Shown piece after piece: positions 49,701 through 57,671 of a stretch of DNA of 64,000 nucleotides. Origin of the DNA: Anaerolineae bacterium. GTDB taxonomy: Bacteria; Chloroflexota; Anaerolineae; Aggregatilineales; Phototrophicaceae. Each line of letters begins with the position of its first letter. The stretch's first letter is position 1. The notes below the pieces were generated by a model, which saw nothing but the letters and a program-made list of their open reading frames with translations, searched no databases and had not been told where the DNA came from. The stretch is taken from the NCBI GenBank assembly GCA_025055175.1, contig JANWYT010000020.1, positions 124,001-188,000 on the forward strand, read 5' to 3'. The position numbers and the translations under genes are program-made.

Positions 49701-50829
49701 GCGCTACGAATCTGCCCTGTACGCCTATCAGCAAGCGGCGCTGCGCGCCCCAGAGCAAGCCAACTACTTCTACAAACAAGCCGACATGCTAGTGCTGCTG
49801 GATCGCTACAGCGAAGCCCTTGACGCCCTAGAGCGCGCCAGCAAGCTGGCCAGCCGCAATCCTTACGTCTGGGCCAAACGCGGCCAGGTTTTGCGCAAAA
49901 TGCGCCGCCTGGACGAGGCGCTGGAGTGTTACACGCGCGCAGTAGAACTGGATGCCGACTACGCTTGGGCCTGGAGCGGTCGCGGCCTGACCCTCAGCGA
50001 TCTCGGCTTGCGCGACGAGGCCCTGGATTGCTTCCGCCGCGCCATCAGCATTGACCCCCAAGATATGTGGTACTGGCACAACTACGCCGATGAACTGGCC
50101 AGTCAGCACCAATACGAAGAGGCTGCCCTGGCCTTCCAGGAAGCCCTGGAACGCCAGCCTCAGCACGCCGAGAGCTGGGCTAAGCTGGGCCAGGTGTGGC
50201 GTAACCTGGGACGCTACGACGACTCGCTCAGCGCCTATGACCATGCCATCCGTCAACAGCCTAACTTCGCCTGGGCCTGGAACGGTCGCGGTCTGACGCT
50301 CAAAGAGCTGGGCCGCAACGAGGAGGCCATCGTCCACTTTGAGCGGGCCGTTGAAGAAGACGGCCGCGTCGTTTGGTACGCCATTAACCTCATGTCCGTC
50401 CTGTTAGACATTGGGCGGCGCGAAGAAGCTCTGAGCGTCATTGAACGGGCTGTGCAGACCTTCCCCGACCATGCAGTGGTCTGGGCCAGGCGTGGCCAGG
50501 TCTTACGACGCATGAGCCGCCACGAAGAAGCTGTCCTCAGCTACGAACGTGCTGTCCAGCTCGACCCCGCCTACGCCTGGGCCTGGAACGGCCTGAGCCT
50601 GTGCCAGATCGCCCTGGGCCGCCACGAAGATGCCCTGCGCGCCTCCCAGCAGGCTGTACGCTTCCACGCAGAAGACGTTTGGTTTTGGCACAACCTGGGC
50701 GAAGCCAACTATCGCTGCGGCTACTTGCCAGAGGCCCGCGAAGCCTTCTTGCGCGCTCTGGCCATCGATCCACAGCACGCCCCTACTCAGGAGAAGCTGG
50801 CTATCATCCTCAAAGAGCTGAACCCATGA
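46771..50829 (+). CDS. Ser/Thr protein kinase with 22-23 TPR repeats, 1352 aa
   Basis: N-terminal helical region (1-265, last 80 acidic), then a soluble kinase domain (about 275-570): HGGMGIVYL, LAIKTF lysine, VHRDLKPGNILV, TDFGLVRSL, GTPPYMSPEQ, SDIYAFGIVLYESLTG. Between DFG and GTPPYMSPEQ the activation segment carries about 30 extra residues rich in Ser and Asp (NSDEDDSRSDDDHTDSAEHS). Residues 585-1352 are contiguous 34-residue TPRs in a three-repeat pattern: YAWAWNGxG, VWYWYN, HAxSWAKLGQ. No membrane helix. It overlaps an FHA gene by 4 nt, a likely phospho-peptide partner. Start is GTG 46771 or ATG 46783. Confidence 0.93.
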   Translation: MRLRMQPPQTERQPHPLEEADKRALLRRRLAADHSDPFATDPHPEVNTLGRLALRLPNDVNYLFALGDVCARLSISAEGRLRIFYVGKVLIAYQRAYAAAHHDVDRRMAQSALDSYAHWACQVLEQHPSPRNAATILWLVAQDDEDDGDLPTPHVSFTELMRVLQAYQRRLHDEATLVDDNEGPAEQTQLPPQAVFSDASVTSTNFDDESVYQSLASDADQRATLGNETRQEDADDLLSQPASLDAQGDDLSGSITQQGERSSDHDYKVGQRLEGRYEVAEVKHGGMGIVYLCYDHQNREPLAIKTFQKKFMDNERAIARFEQEALTWIRLEKHLHIVQARLVQKIDNRPHILLEHVSGMEGVGVDLRSWIDHNRLTPRQALTFALHIALGLLHATTKVPGLVHRDLKPGNILVTHDGIAKVTDFGLVRSLDNALPHSSHNSDEDDSRSDDDHTDSAEHSQRLTRVDAVVGTPPYMSPEQCLGRPVDPRSDIYAFGIVLYESLTGRHPLEARGPQEWKQAHLHQQPKFDEQACERLPASWRAFVLACLAKDPDERPQSWREVLDSLTALYKAEFGEPPSLALDGMSLKARELMDKGYSLTELGRYEEALLAYDQALELQPDYAWAWARKGRTLRLLNRYDDALACYNQALAIQPDYAWAWNGKGIILDRLGRYQEAARAFEQATGINPNDVWYWYNRSDLLQKLRDYDGAITMLECALAIDPRHANSWAKLGQIRRVRGEYEQSLAAYERAIWLQNDYAWALNGLGLTLKMLNRMEEAIMAFKRAAKYQPRVVWHWYNLAETLVIVGRYAEALHPAQEATRTDPDHAPSWAKLGQVLRYLKRHAEALSAYQRAIELDSDFDWAVNGLGIVLEQTQRHEEALACYQRACALQPQNEWYWYNSANALAFLGRPQEALPCLERALELSPRHARSWALLGSVYRQLSRLDDALLACQRATQLDPSYAWAWHEQGATLEVLQRYESALYAYQQAALRAPEQANYFYKQADMLVLLDRYSEALDALERASKLASRNPYVWAKRGQVLRKMRRLDEALECYTRAVELDADYAWAWSGRGLTLSDLGLRDEALDCFRRAISIDPQDMWYWHNYADELASQHQYEEAALAFQEALERQPQHAESWAKLGQVWRNLGRYDDSLSAYDHAIRQQPNFAWAWNGRGLTLKELGRNEEAIVHFERAVEEDGRVVWYAINLMSVLLDIGRREEALSVIERAVQTFPDHAVVWARRGQVLRRMSRHEEAVLSYERAVQLDPAYAWAWNGLSLCQIALGRHEDALRASQQAVRFHAEDVWFWHNLGEANYRCGYLPEAREAFLRALAIDPQHAPTQEKLAIILKELNP
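48820..50790 (+). repeat. Seven tandem copies of a 306-bp (three-TPR) module
   Basis: From residue about 650 of the kinase-TPR protein the TPRs recur as triplets. Repeat type A starts YAWAWNGxGxTL, type B VWYWYNxA, type C HAxSWAKLGQVLR; order A-B-C holds for seven cycles of 102 residues. Bounds are approximate. Indicates growth by duplication of a 306-bp unit and not of single TPRs. Confidence 0.75.
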
Positions 50830-51224
50830 ACAAGCGTCGTCGTGGAGAAATCTCCATCACCCACATGAGCGGCCCACTGGATGGCCGCACCCAGGTCTTC
50901 GAGCAGCCTGACCCAGGCAAGCAGCGCATCATCAGCATTGGCCGACGCGACGGCTGCGACATTCACCTGCCCTTCGACAACCAGGTCTCGCGCCTGCACG
51001 CCCGTCTGACCTGCGTCGCCACGCCCCCGAACTCTCGCAGTGATGAGACGACAATCGGCGCTATGCTCACTTTCTGGCTAGAAGACGCCGGCAGTCGCAA
51101 CGGCACTTACATCGAAAAAGAGAGCGAGCCGATCAGCAAGCGCGTCACCCTGCACCCCGGCACGCTGTTCCGCATTGGCCGCACCTGGCTGCGATTGGAC
51201 ATTCCTCTGAGCTTTGAAGACTGA
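50826..51224 (+). CDS. FHA-domain protein, 132 aa
   Basis: A single FHA domain occupies almost the whole protein: IISIGRRDGCDIHLPFDNQV, SRLHARLTCV, DAGSRNGTYIEKE and LFRIGRTWLRLD. The phosphothreonine-binding Arg (GRRD), Ser-Arg (VSRLHA) and Asn (SRNGT) are present. Its start ATG overlaps the stop of the kinase-TPR gene (ATGA), so it is made with the kinase and probably binds its autophosphorylated form or substrates. No membrane segment. Confidence 0.92.
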   Translation: MNKRRRGEISITHMSGPLDGRTQVFEQPDPGKQRIISIGRRDGCDIHLPFDNQVSRLHARLTCVATPPNSRSDETTIGAMLTFWLEDAGSRNGTYIEKESEPISKRVTLHPGTLFRIGRTWLRLDIPLSFED

Positions 51225-51265
51225 GCCACGCCCTGAGCCTCTCACTAAGCAATGACGGAGCGCAG

Positions 51266-51880
51266 ATGACTGCACAGCCCAAAGGGCGCACTCTGGCCCT
51301 CGTAGGAATGCCTGGCGCAGGCAAAACCCTGTGCGCCAAGCACCTAGAGCAGCGCAACTTCTTCCAGTTCCGCTTCGGCAGCATCGTCACCGACGAGGTG
51401 CTGCGTCGCGGCTTGCCCCTCACTCCCGAGCATGAGCGCATTGTCCGCGAGGAGTTCCGCGCGCGCGATGGCATGGACGCCATCGCCAAGCGCGCTCTAC
51501 CCCTCTTGCAAGCTGCCCTCCAACAGCACGATTGTATCGTGATCGATGGCCTGTACAGCCAGAGCGAATATCGCACCTTGCGCGAAGCGCTCGGCGACAC
51601 GATCATCCTGGTTGCCATCGTGGCCGAACGCCGTCTGCGCTATGAGCGCTTAGCTCAGCGCTCCGAGCGTCCTCTCACCTTTGAGGAAGCAGAGGAGCGC
51701 GACATGCGCGAAATTGAACACATCGAGAAAGGCGGGCCTATCGCCCTGGCTGATTACACCCTGCTCAACAATGGTGAGCCAGAAGCCCTGCTAGCCCGCC
51801 TGGACGCTTTGCTGGAGCGCCTGAACTTCCGCCCTCAGCCGCCCTGCAATCCGAGCCAAGAGCCGAGGACAGAAGTCTGA
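51266..51880 (+). CDS. P-loop nucleotide kinase-like protein (UPF0200-like), 204 aa
   Basis: Adenylate-kinase-type fold: Walker A GMPGAGKTLCAKHL (about residues 14-27), a segment FFQFRFGSIVTDEVLRRGLP typical of dephospho-CoA-kinase-like archaeal UPF0200 proteins, Walker B-like CIVIDGLYSQSEY, and a lid-type RRLRYERLAQRSERPLTF. The substrate is unknown. ATG 51266 lies 41 nt after the FHA gene, so it may belong to the kinase-FHA operon. Confidence 0.8.
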   Translation: MTAQPKGRTLALVGMPGAGKTLCAKHLEQRNFFQFRFGSIVTDEVLRRGLPLTPEHERIVREEFRARDGMDAIAKRALPLLQAALQQHDCIVIDGLYSQSEYRTLREALGDTIILVAIVAERRLRYERLAQRSERPLTFEEAEERDMREIEHIEKGGPIALADYTLLNNGEPEALLARLDALLERLNFRPQPPCNPSQEPRTEV

Positions 51881-51908
51881 GGGCCGTGTTCGTCATCGAT
51901 GCCCTGAC

Positions 51909-52448
51909 TCAGGCCGTCACACCTTCGGCCACCAGGGATGCCTGCACGTCTAGCGTGATCTTGACTTCTTTGCTCACCAGCACGCCGCCGGCTTCCAAGA
52001 CTTGATTCCAGGTCAGGCCGAAGTCCTCGCGGTTGATCTTGGTCTCGGCGGTGAAGCCAGCCACGCGCACCCCCCAGGGATTGACTGCCTCACCATCGAA
52101 GCTGACGTCCAGCTCTACCGTGCGCGTCACGCCAGCGATGGTCAGCTCGCCCACCAGCACGCCGTGATCGTCATCTTTCAAGGTGAAGCCTGTGCTGCGG
52201 AAGGTGATGTAGGGATGCTGCTCCACGTTGAAGAAATCGGCGCTGCGCAGGTGATTGTCGCGGTCGGGCATGCCCGTGTTGATCGTGGCGGCGTCAATCT
52301 GAGCTTCTACGCTGGCGCTGGCGCGCTTGGCCGGATCCCAGGTGATTGTGCCACTCACCTTGTCGAACGTGCCGCGCACGGTGGTAATCATCATGTGCCT
52401 GACAGAAAACGAAGCGGTTGTGTGAGCGCTATCAATCTTCCACTGCAT
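51909..52448 (-). CDS. YceI family lipid-binding-like protein, 179 aa
   Basis: Complete YceI beta-barrel: WKIDSAHTTASFSVRHMMIT, VRGTFDKVSGTITWDP, SVEAQIDAATINTGMPDRDN followed by HLRSADFFNVEQHPYITFRS, LTIAGVTRTVELDVSFDG and INREDFGLTWNQVLEAGG. YceI proteins bind isoprenoids or similar amphiphiles; here there is no signal peptide, so it should be cytoplasmic. ATG 52448 has GGGAGG upstream. A perfect 14-bp palindrome lies 43 nt upstream and probably controls it. Confidence 0.95.
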   Translation of the reverse strand: MQWKIDSAHTTASFSVRHMMITTVRGTFDKVSGTITWDPAKRASASVEAQIDAATINTGMPDRDNHLRSADFFNVEQHPYITFRSTGFTLKDDDHGVLVGELTIAGVTRTVELDVSFDGEAVNPWGVRVAGFTAETKINREDFGLTWNQVLEAGGVLVSKEVKITLDVQASLVAEGVTA

Positions 52449-52490
52449 GTTAAGCCTCCCAGGGCTGGTTAAGGTCTCGTCGATCACAAG

Positions 52491-52504
52491 CGGACTATAG
52501 TCCG
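52491..52504. promoter_or_regulatory. Perfect 14-bp palindrome CGGACTATAGTCCG upstream of yceI
   Basis: Seven-base perfect half-sites, with near-symmetric flanks (AAG on one side, TTT on the other). It lies 43 nt before the YceI start codon and contains TATAGT, a -10-like hexamer, so a bound dimeric repressor (TetR- or MarR-type) would block the promoter. No regulator gene is adjacent. Confidence 0.5.
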
Positions 52505-52564
52505 TTTACACGCTCATGATAGAGTCAGACTCGTTCTTTGTCCATCAGAGGATGATGAGAAAAC

Positions 52565-53104
52565 TCAACTTTCGCGACTCAGTCGACGGCGCGGCAAAAG
52601 CTGAGCGACGGGCAAGGCCAGGTGAGGCAAGAGCGGCTCGCGGAGTGTGTCGCCAGGGCGCAAATATTGCACCGCACCGCGCCGATACACACCCAGGCGG
52701 TCGTAATTGGGGAACAAGCCCCACAAGGTCTGCGTGCCAGCGCGGATGTAATCGACGATCAGCTCGCGCACTTGCGGCGAGTCATCGGCCTGTTTGAAGA
52801 CTTCAGCCACAATCAGCGGCGCGAACGGCACGTAATCATAGGGATAGGGATGGCGCGCCAACTGCTCTGGAGAGAGGTAGGCCACCGACGGCACGCGCAC
52901 TGTATCTACGCCCAAGCGAAAGGCGCAAGAGGCGCGCACCACTTCGCCCAGGCCGCGCGCCTCCGTCTGGTCTTCTAGAGCCATGCCCACCCGCAGCGCC
53001 ACAATCGCATAGCGGAAGCCCAACGAAGCCAGCGGCACGACTTGGCCGCGCACCAATTCAAAGGGCTTGAAGGCATAGCTGCGCCAGAACTGTTCGGGAG
53101 TCAT
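52565..53104 (-). CDS. Degenerate Uma2-family (PD-(D/E)XK-like) protein, 179 aa
   Basis: Uma2/DUF820 fold: FRLGVDTVRVPSVAYLSPEQ, then APLIVAEVFKQADD, VDYIRAGTQTLWGLFPNYDR and YLRPGDTLREPLLPHLALPV. In typical members the strand reads PDVAF with a catalytic Asp and a later Lys-x-x-x-Tyr; here the Asp is Ser (RVPSVAY) and the Lys region reads ELIVDYI, so nuclease activity is unlikely. ATG 53104 has AGGAG about 10 nt upstream; a longer ORF reaches 53152. Confidence 0.78.
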   Translation of the reverse strand: MTPEQFWRSYAFKPFELVRGQVVPLASLGFRYAIVALRVGMALEDQTEARGLGEVVRASCAFRLGVDTVRVPSVAYLSPEQLARHPYPYDYVPFAPLIVAEVFKQADDSPQVRELIVDYIRAGTQTLWGLFPNYDRLGVYRRGAVQYLRPGDTLREPLLPHLALPVAQLLPRRRLSRES

Positions 53105-53195
53105 GCCTGCAATCTCCTGTGTGTCCCTGCTCACGCGCTGTGCGGTCATCACAGCGCGCGGGCAGGCAGGCTACTTTGAGGCGACGATGGCAGCA

Positions 53196-54146
53196 TCAAC
53201 CGCCAGCGGCGACGCAACGGATCAGGCCCAGAGTTTGCAGGATGTTGTTGACGACGGGGATGTCGCAGTACAAGTTGAGCGTATCGACCACGACCACCGC
53301 CACAATGCTGGCGCAGCAACACAGCAACATGAGGCCCAAGCAACCGATCAGCACCAGACGGCCTGTGTTGCCGCCTCCGCTTGCTTCGCGCATAGCATAG
53401 GGATCGTAATCATTGGGCATGGGCGCGCCAGGTATGCCACCTGGCCCACCAGGCGCGGCGGTCATCCCATACTGGCCATAGTAGGGATCGGGCGCAGGCA
53501 TGGCATAGGGGTCGGGCGCGCCAGGGACGGCAGCGGGTGGCTGATAGGGCGGGACGCCAGGCGGCTGGTAGGGTGGTGCGACAGGCGCGGGCGGTTGGTA
53601 GGGCGGCGCGCCAGGCGGCTGATAGGGCGGTGCGACGGGCGCACCAGGAGCAGCGGCGGGCGGTTGATAGGGCGGCACGCCAGGCGGCTGATAGGGCGGT
53701 GCGCCAGGCGCGGGCGGTTGGTAGGGCTGAGCAGCAGGGACGACGGGCGCGCTGGGAGCGGGTGGCTGATAGGGCTGGGCGGGCGGCACAGCGGGTGGGC
53801 CGTAGTCGGCAGCCGGGGCAGGTACGGTGGGCATGCCAGCGCGCACCACTTCGTAGCCTAGCGTCACTGTCTCGCCCAAGCTGATGAGGTCGCCGTTCTT
53901 CAAAAGGACGGCGCCGCTGATCCGCTTACCATTGATGAACGTGCCGTTGGTGCTGTTGAGGTCTTCGACCGTGTAGCCTTCTGGCCCGCGCACGAAGCGC
54001 AGATGGCTGCGGCTCACTTCGCGGTCGTTGATGACGATGTCGTTCTGGACTTCGCGCCCTAGCTTAGCCTGCTCAGCCTGGAGTTCGATCACGCGGCCTG
54101 GCTCTGGGCCGCGCTTGATGATGAGGCGATAGGTGTCGGCCTGCAT
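53196..54146 (-). CDS. FHA-domain membrane protein with PYQPP repeats, 316 aa
   Basis: Residues 1-100 are an FHA domain (AKLGREVQNDIVINDREVSR followed by SHLRF, DLNSTNGTFINGKRI) with all phosphothreonine contacts. Residues about 105-245 are Pro-rich with about ten PYQPP units (PGAPPYQPPGVPPYQPP), a flexible linker. A C-terminal membrane helix (about 268-292; GRLVLIGCLGLMLLCCCASI) is followed by a short Cys-containing tail. Orientation should keep FHA in the cytoplasm. Four nt downstream of a Nif11-domain gene, thus co-transcribed. Confidence 0.9.
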   Translation of the reverse strand: MQADTYRLIIKRGPEPGRVIELQAEQAKLGREVQNDIVINDREVSRSHLRFVRGPEGYTVEDLNSTNGTFINGKRISGAVLLKNGDLISLGETVTLGYEVVRAGMPTVPAPAADYGPPAVPPAQPYQPPAPSAPVVPAAQPYQPPAPGAPPYQPPGVPPYQPPAAAPGAPVAPPYQPPGAPPYQPPAPVAPPYQPPGVPPYQPPAAVPGAPDPYAMPAPDPYYGQYGMTAAPGGPGGIPGAPMPNDYDPYAMREASGGGNTGRLVLIGCLGLMLLCCCASIVAVVVVDTLNLYCDIPVVNNILQTLGLIRCVAAGG

Positions 54147-54150
54147 GAGC

Positions 54151-54381
54151 TTATTTCCCCGCCGCTAGCTGCTTGATCGGCTCTAAGTTGGCCGTCTTCA
54201 GACTAGGCTTAAAGGTCTCCAGCGCGACCTTCATCTCCTCCTGGCTGACGATGAAGCCCTTGCCATGTGCAAACTGGACGAGCTTATCCAGAGAATTAAT
54301 GCCGCTGATGTAGAGCTGCTGACGCAGAGTTTCCTCGCGTTCCAGGCGTTGCAGAAAGCGTTGCGCGGTGGTGAGAGACAT
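54151..54381 (-). CDS. Nif11-domain small protein, 76 aa
   Basis: Whole length matches the Nif11 domain, best known as the leader of some RiPP precursors and from nitrogen-fixation clusters: SLTTAQRFLQRLEREETLRQ, then LDKLVQFAHGKGFIVSQEEM and a last helix. The usual leader end (Gly-Gly or Ala-Gly cut site followed by a core peptide) is replaced by QLAAGK and stop, so no core is present. No modifying enzyme gene is nearby. The operon with an FHA protein hints at a signalling adaptor. Start ATG with GAGGAG 12 nt upstream. Confidence 0.78.
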   Translation of the reverse strand: MSLTTAQRFLQRLEREETLRQQLYISGINSLDKLVQFAHGKGFIVSQEEMKVALETFKPSLKTANLEPIKQLAAGK

Positions 54382-54593
54382 AAGCCGTATATCTCCTCAG
54401 AGGTCAGGCCCAGGCGGGACATAATAGCGCGCTTAGTATAGCCTTTCCCTGACGAAAAATTCAAGTGAGGCACACAGCCTGCCTGGGCCGACGGGCCCTC
54501 ATGTCAAACTTTCTCTCTCACAAGGGGCGCAGCTTCTGTTCTCTTCCACGCGCAACCCGCCCTCAGGGCTACAGCGCCGAGCTGCTGCTCGTC

Positions 54594-54623
54594 TTCACAA
54601 TGCGGCGGGCCAGACGCTACAAT
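54594..54623 (+). promoter_or_regulatory. Promoter of a leaderless CAP-domain gene
   Basis: TTCACA (54594-54599), 18-nt spacer, TACAAT (54618-54623), then 6 nt to ATG 54630. The start codon is fixed by the signal peptide, so the mRNA should be leaderless or nearly so. Confidence 0.6.
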
Positions 54624-54629
54624 AGCGTC

Positions 54630-55736
54630 ATGAGACGCATACCTTGTAAACTGTGGTTGTTCCTCATCACAATGAGCGCGGCGTGGGTTGGCTCAGCCCA
54701 GGCTCAAGACTTGCTGGGGCAGATCAACGCGCTGCGCACGGCGCGCGGCCTAGCGCCCTACACCATCGACGGCGCCTTGAGCGCTGCCGCGCAGAACCAG
54801 GCCGCCTGGATGGCCCAGACGGGCCAAGTGAGCCACACGCAGTCCGACGGCAGCACGCCGCGCAGTCGGGCGGCGGCCGCTGGTTATTCATCGACCTGGG
54901 TGAGCGAGAACATCTACTTGGGCCGCAGCGCTGAAGCGGCTTGGACGTTCTGGCTCAATTCGCCCGTCCACTACGCCGGCCTGACCAACCCTAACTATGA
55001 ACACGTCGGCATTGCCAGCGCCAGCGGCCCCCATGGGACAGCGTATGTGTTGGTGTTCGGGGCGCGCACTGCGCCTAACTTCAGCAGCGCAGGCGGAAGC
55101 ACAGCAGGCAGTGACAGCACGAGCCGCAGACCAGCCCCCACGCCGCGCCGCTCCTTGGTCGTCGGCATAGCTGCCGACGGCAGCCTCATGCACGAAATTC
55201 AGCCCGGCGAGACGATAGGCGACATCGCCCTGATGTACGGCTACGGCTGGGGCGACATCCCCGCCATGCTGGCCCTCAACGGCCTGACGCAAGATGATAT
55301 CCGCCGCATTTTGCCTGGCCAGGTCTTCCTTGTGCCGCCGCGCGGCGGCACGTTCACGCCCACCCCCAGCCCCACCATCGATCCTGCTCTGCTGCCGACG
55401 GCCACCTCGACGCCATCAGCCACTGCCACACCTACCCCCACCGAGACGCTAGAGCCGTTGCCAGAGCCAGCCCTGTTCAACAGCGCCCAGACGCCCACGC
55501 CGCTGCCTAGCCCCACCCCCGAGCCTGCCCAAGCTCTCCCGACGCGAGCGCTAGTGGTGCGCGCCCTGCCGACCCAGATTGCGGCCCTGACCACGCCCGC
55601 CAGCTTCGTTCCCACCGCCCCCGTCGGCCCTGAGGGCGAAGACGGCCCACCTGCTTGGTTGTGGGCCATCATCGGCGCGCAGTTGGCCATCCTGGGCGGA
55701 GCGACGCTTGAGCTGCTGCGCCGTCGCAGACGCTAG
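54630..55736 (+). CDS. Secreted CAP (SCP/PR1) domain protein with LysM and C-terminal anchor, 368 aa
   Basis: Signal peptide ([19 protein letters not shown]), then a CAP domain (about 28-150: [73 protein letters not shown]), a LysM domain (about 190-240: [31 protein letters not shown]-like end) and a long Thr/Pro linker. The C-terminal helix ([20 protein letters not shown]) and Arg-rich tail look like a membrane anchor without an LPXTG motif. LysM suggests peptidoglycan contact. Confidence 0.88.
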   Translation: MRRIPCKLWLFLITMSAAWVGSAQAQDLLGQINALRTARGLAPYTIDGALSAAAQNQAAWMAQTGQVSHTQSDGSTPRSRAAAAGYSSTWVSENIYLGRSAEAAWTFWLNSPVHYAGLTNPNYEHVGIASASGPHGTAYVLVFGARTAPNFSSAGGSTAGSDSTSRRPAPTPRRSLVVGIAADGSLMHEIQPGETIGDIALMYGYGWGDIPAMLALNGLTQDDIRRILPGQVFLVPPRGGTFTPTPSPTIDPALLPTATSTPSATATPTPTETLEPLPEPALFNSAQTPTPLPSPTPEPAQALPTRALVVRALPTQIAALTTPASFVPTAPVGPEGEDGPPAWLWAIIGAQLAILGGATLELLRRRRR

Positions 55737-55747
55737 GCGCTCAGGGC

Positions 55748-55776
55748 TTGCTAAAAATGAACGCCTGTTCTATCAT
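55748..55776 (+). promoter_or_regulatory. recA promoter with SOS (LexA) box
   Basis: TTGCTA (55748-55753), 17-nt spacer, TATCAT (55771-55776). The spacer ends in GAAC-GCCT-GTTC (55759-55770), the core of the Gram-positive-type LexA site (CGAAC-N4-GTTCG). Occupancy would block RNA polymerase directly. Supports LexA control of recA. Confidence 0.75.
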
Positions 55777-55845
55777 GGTGACATCGGAGCGCGGCGCGCT
55801 CGCGCTTTTCCGCACGATCCTCAAAGGATGAGAGGCACAGACCAC

Positions 55846-56898
<1,053 letters not shown>

Positions 56899-56912
56899 CC
56901 CGACGCTGCGCG

Positions 56913-57638
56913 ATGAAGCTTCTGCGCCACCTGCTGGCCTTACTGCTGGCCCTAACCGCCTGTGTTCCTCAGGCTGATCCAGAGCTAGAGACGCAAGCAG
57001 CTTTCATCGGGACGCAGCGCGCGCAATTGGAGGCCAGCGCCACCGTGCAGACGGCGCGTCTGCAAACCACTCTGGATTACAGCGGCACGCGCGTCAGCGC
57101 AGCAGCCACCCAAAGCCAACTGCTGAAGGCCACTCTGATCGCGATGGGGACGCCTCCTGCTGATTTAGAAGCCTTCCAGCGCCAATTCATGGAGTCTAGG
57201 CCCAGCTCTACTCCCGATACAGCCCAGAGCGGCCCTAGTCCCACGACCGACCGCCTGGCTGTCACGCCGCCTGACTTGCCTAGCCCCACGCCCACTACAG
57301 GCCCACGCTTGGTAGACATCGTCATGACGGAGCGCGTCGGGGCAGACGACTGTCCTATTGGCAACAGCAGCGTCTTCAGCACCCGGTCGGAGGCGATCTA
57401 CGTCGTGGCCCGCGCCGTCAACGCGCCGCGCGGCACGGTCTTCACGTCGCGTTGGCTGTTGCGTAACGAAGAAGTGATCCGCTATGATTTTGCTCCAGAT
57501 TTCGACATTGCGCGGGCCTGTATCTGGTTTTACATCGACCCCAACGAAGTGCGCTTTGCGCCTGGCCCGTGGGCCGTCGTCTTGCAGGTCAATGGCCAGG
57601 ATGCCGCGCCCCCCGTCGAGTTCATCATCCGCGAATGA
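56913..57638 (+). CDS. Lipoprotein of unknown function, 241 aa
   Basis: Lipoprotein signal MKLLRHLLALLLALTAC (lipid on Cys17). The N-terminal mature part is helical with repeated Thr/Gln (QRAQLEASATVQTARLQTTL), then a Ser/Pro/Thr-rich linker around residues 95-130, and a C-terminal beta domain (IYVVARAVNAPRGTVFTSRW) with Cys pairs that may form a disulphide. No family recognised. Starts 14 nt after recA, probably by read-through. Confidence 0.72.
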   Translation: MKLLRHLLALLLALTACVPQADPELETQAAFIGTQRAQLEASATVQTARLQTTLDYSGTRVSAAATQSQLLKATLIAMGTPPADLEAFQRQFMESRPSSTPDTAQSGPSPTTDRLAVTPPDLPSPTPTTGPRLVDIVMTERVGADDCPIGNSSVFSTRSEAIYVVARAVNAPRGTVFTSRWLLRNEEVIRYDFAPDFDIARACIWFYIDPNEVRFAPGPWAVVLQVNGQDAAPPVEFIIRE

Positions 57639-57671
57639 AAGGGCTGTATCATCCAGGGAGAAGCCGCAGCT

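Noticed and set aside
53500-53790. Tandem DNA repeat or CRISPR-like array near 53.5-53.8 kb
   Set aside because: The repeated GGCTGATAGGGCGG-type strings encode the PYQPP units of the FHA protein; spacing is irregular and in frame.
54151-54381. RiPP biosynthetic cluster around the Nif11 protein
   Set aside because: No core peptide, protease, transporter or modifying enzyme (LanM, YcaO, radical SAM) in the surrounding genes.
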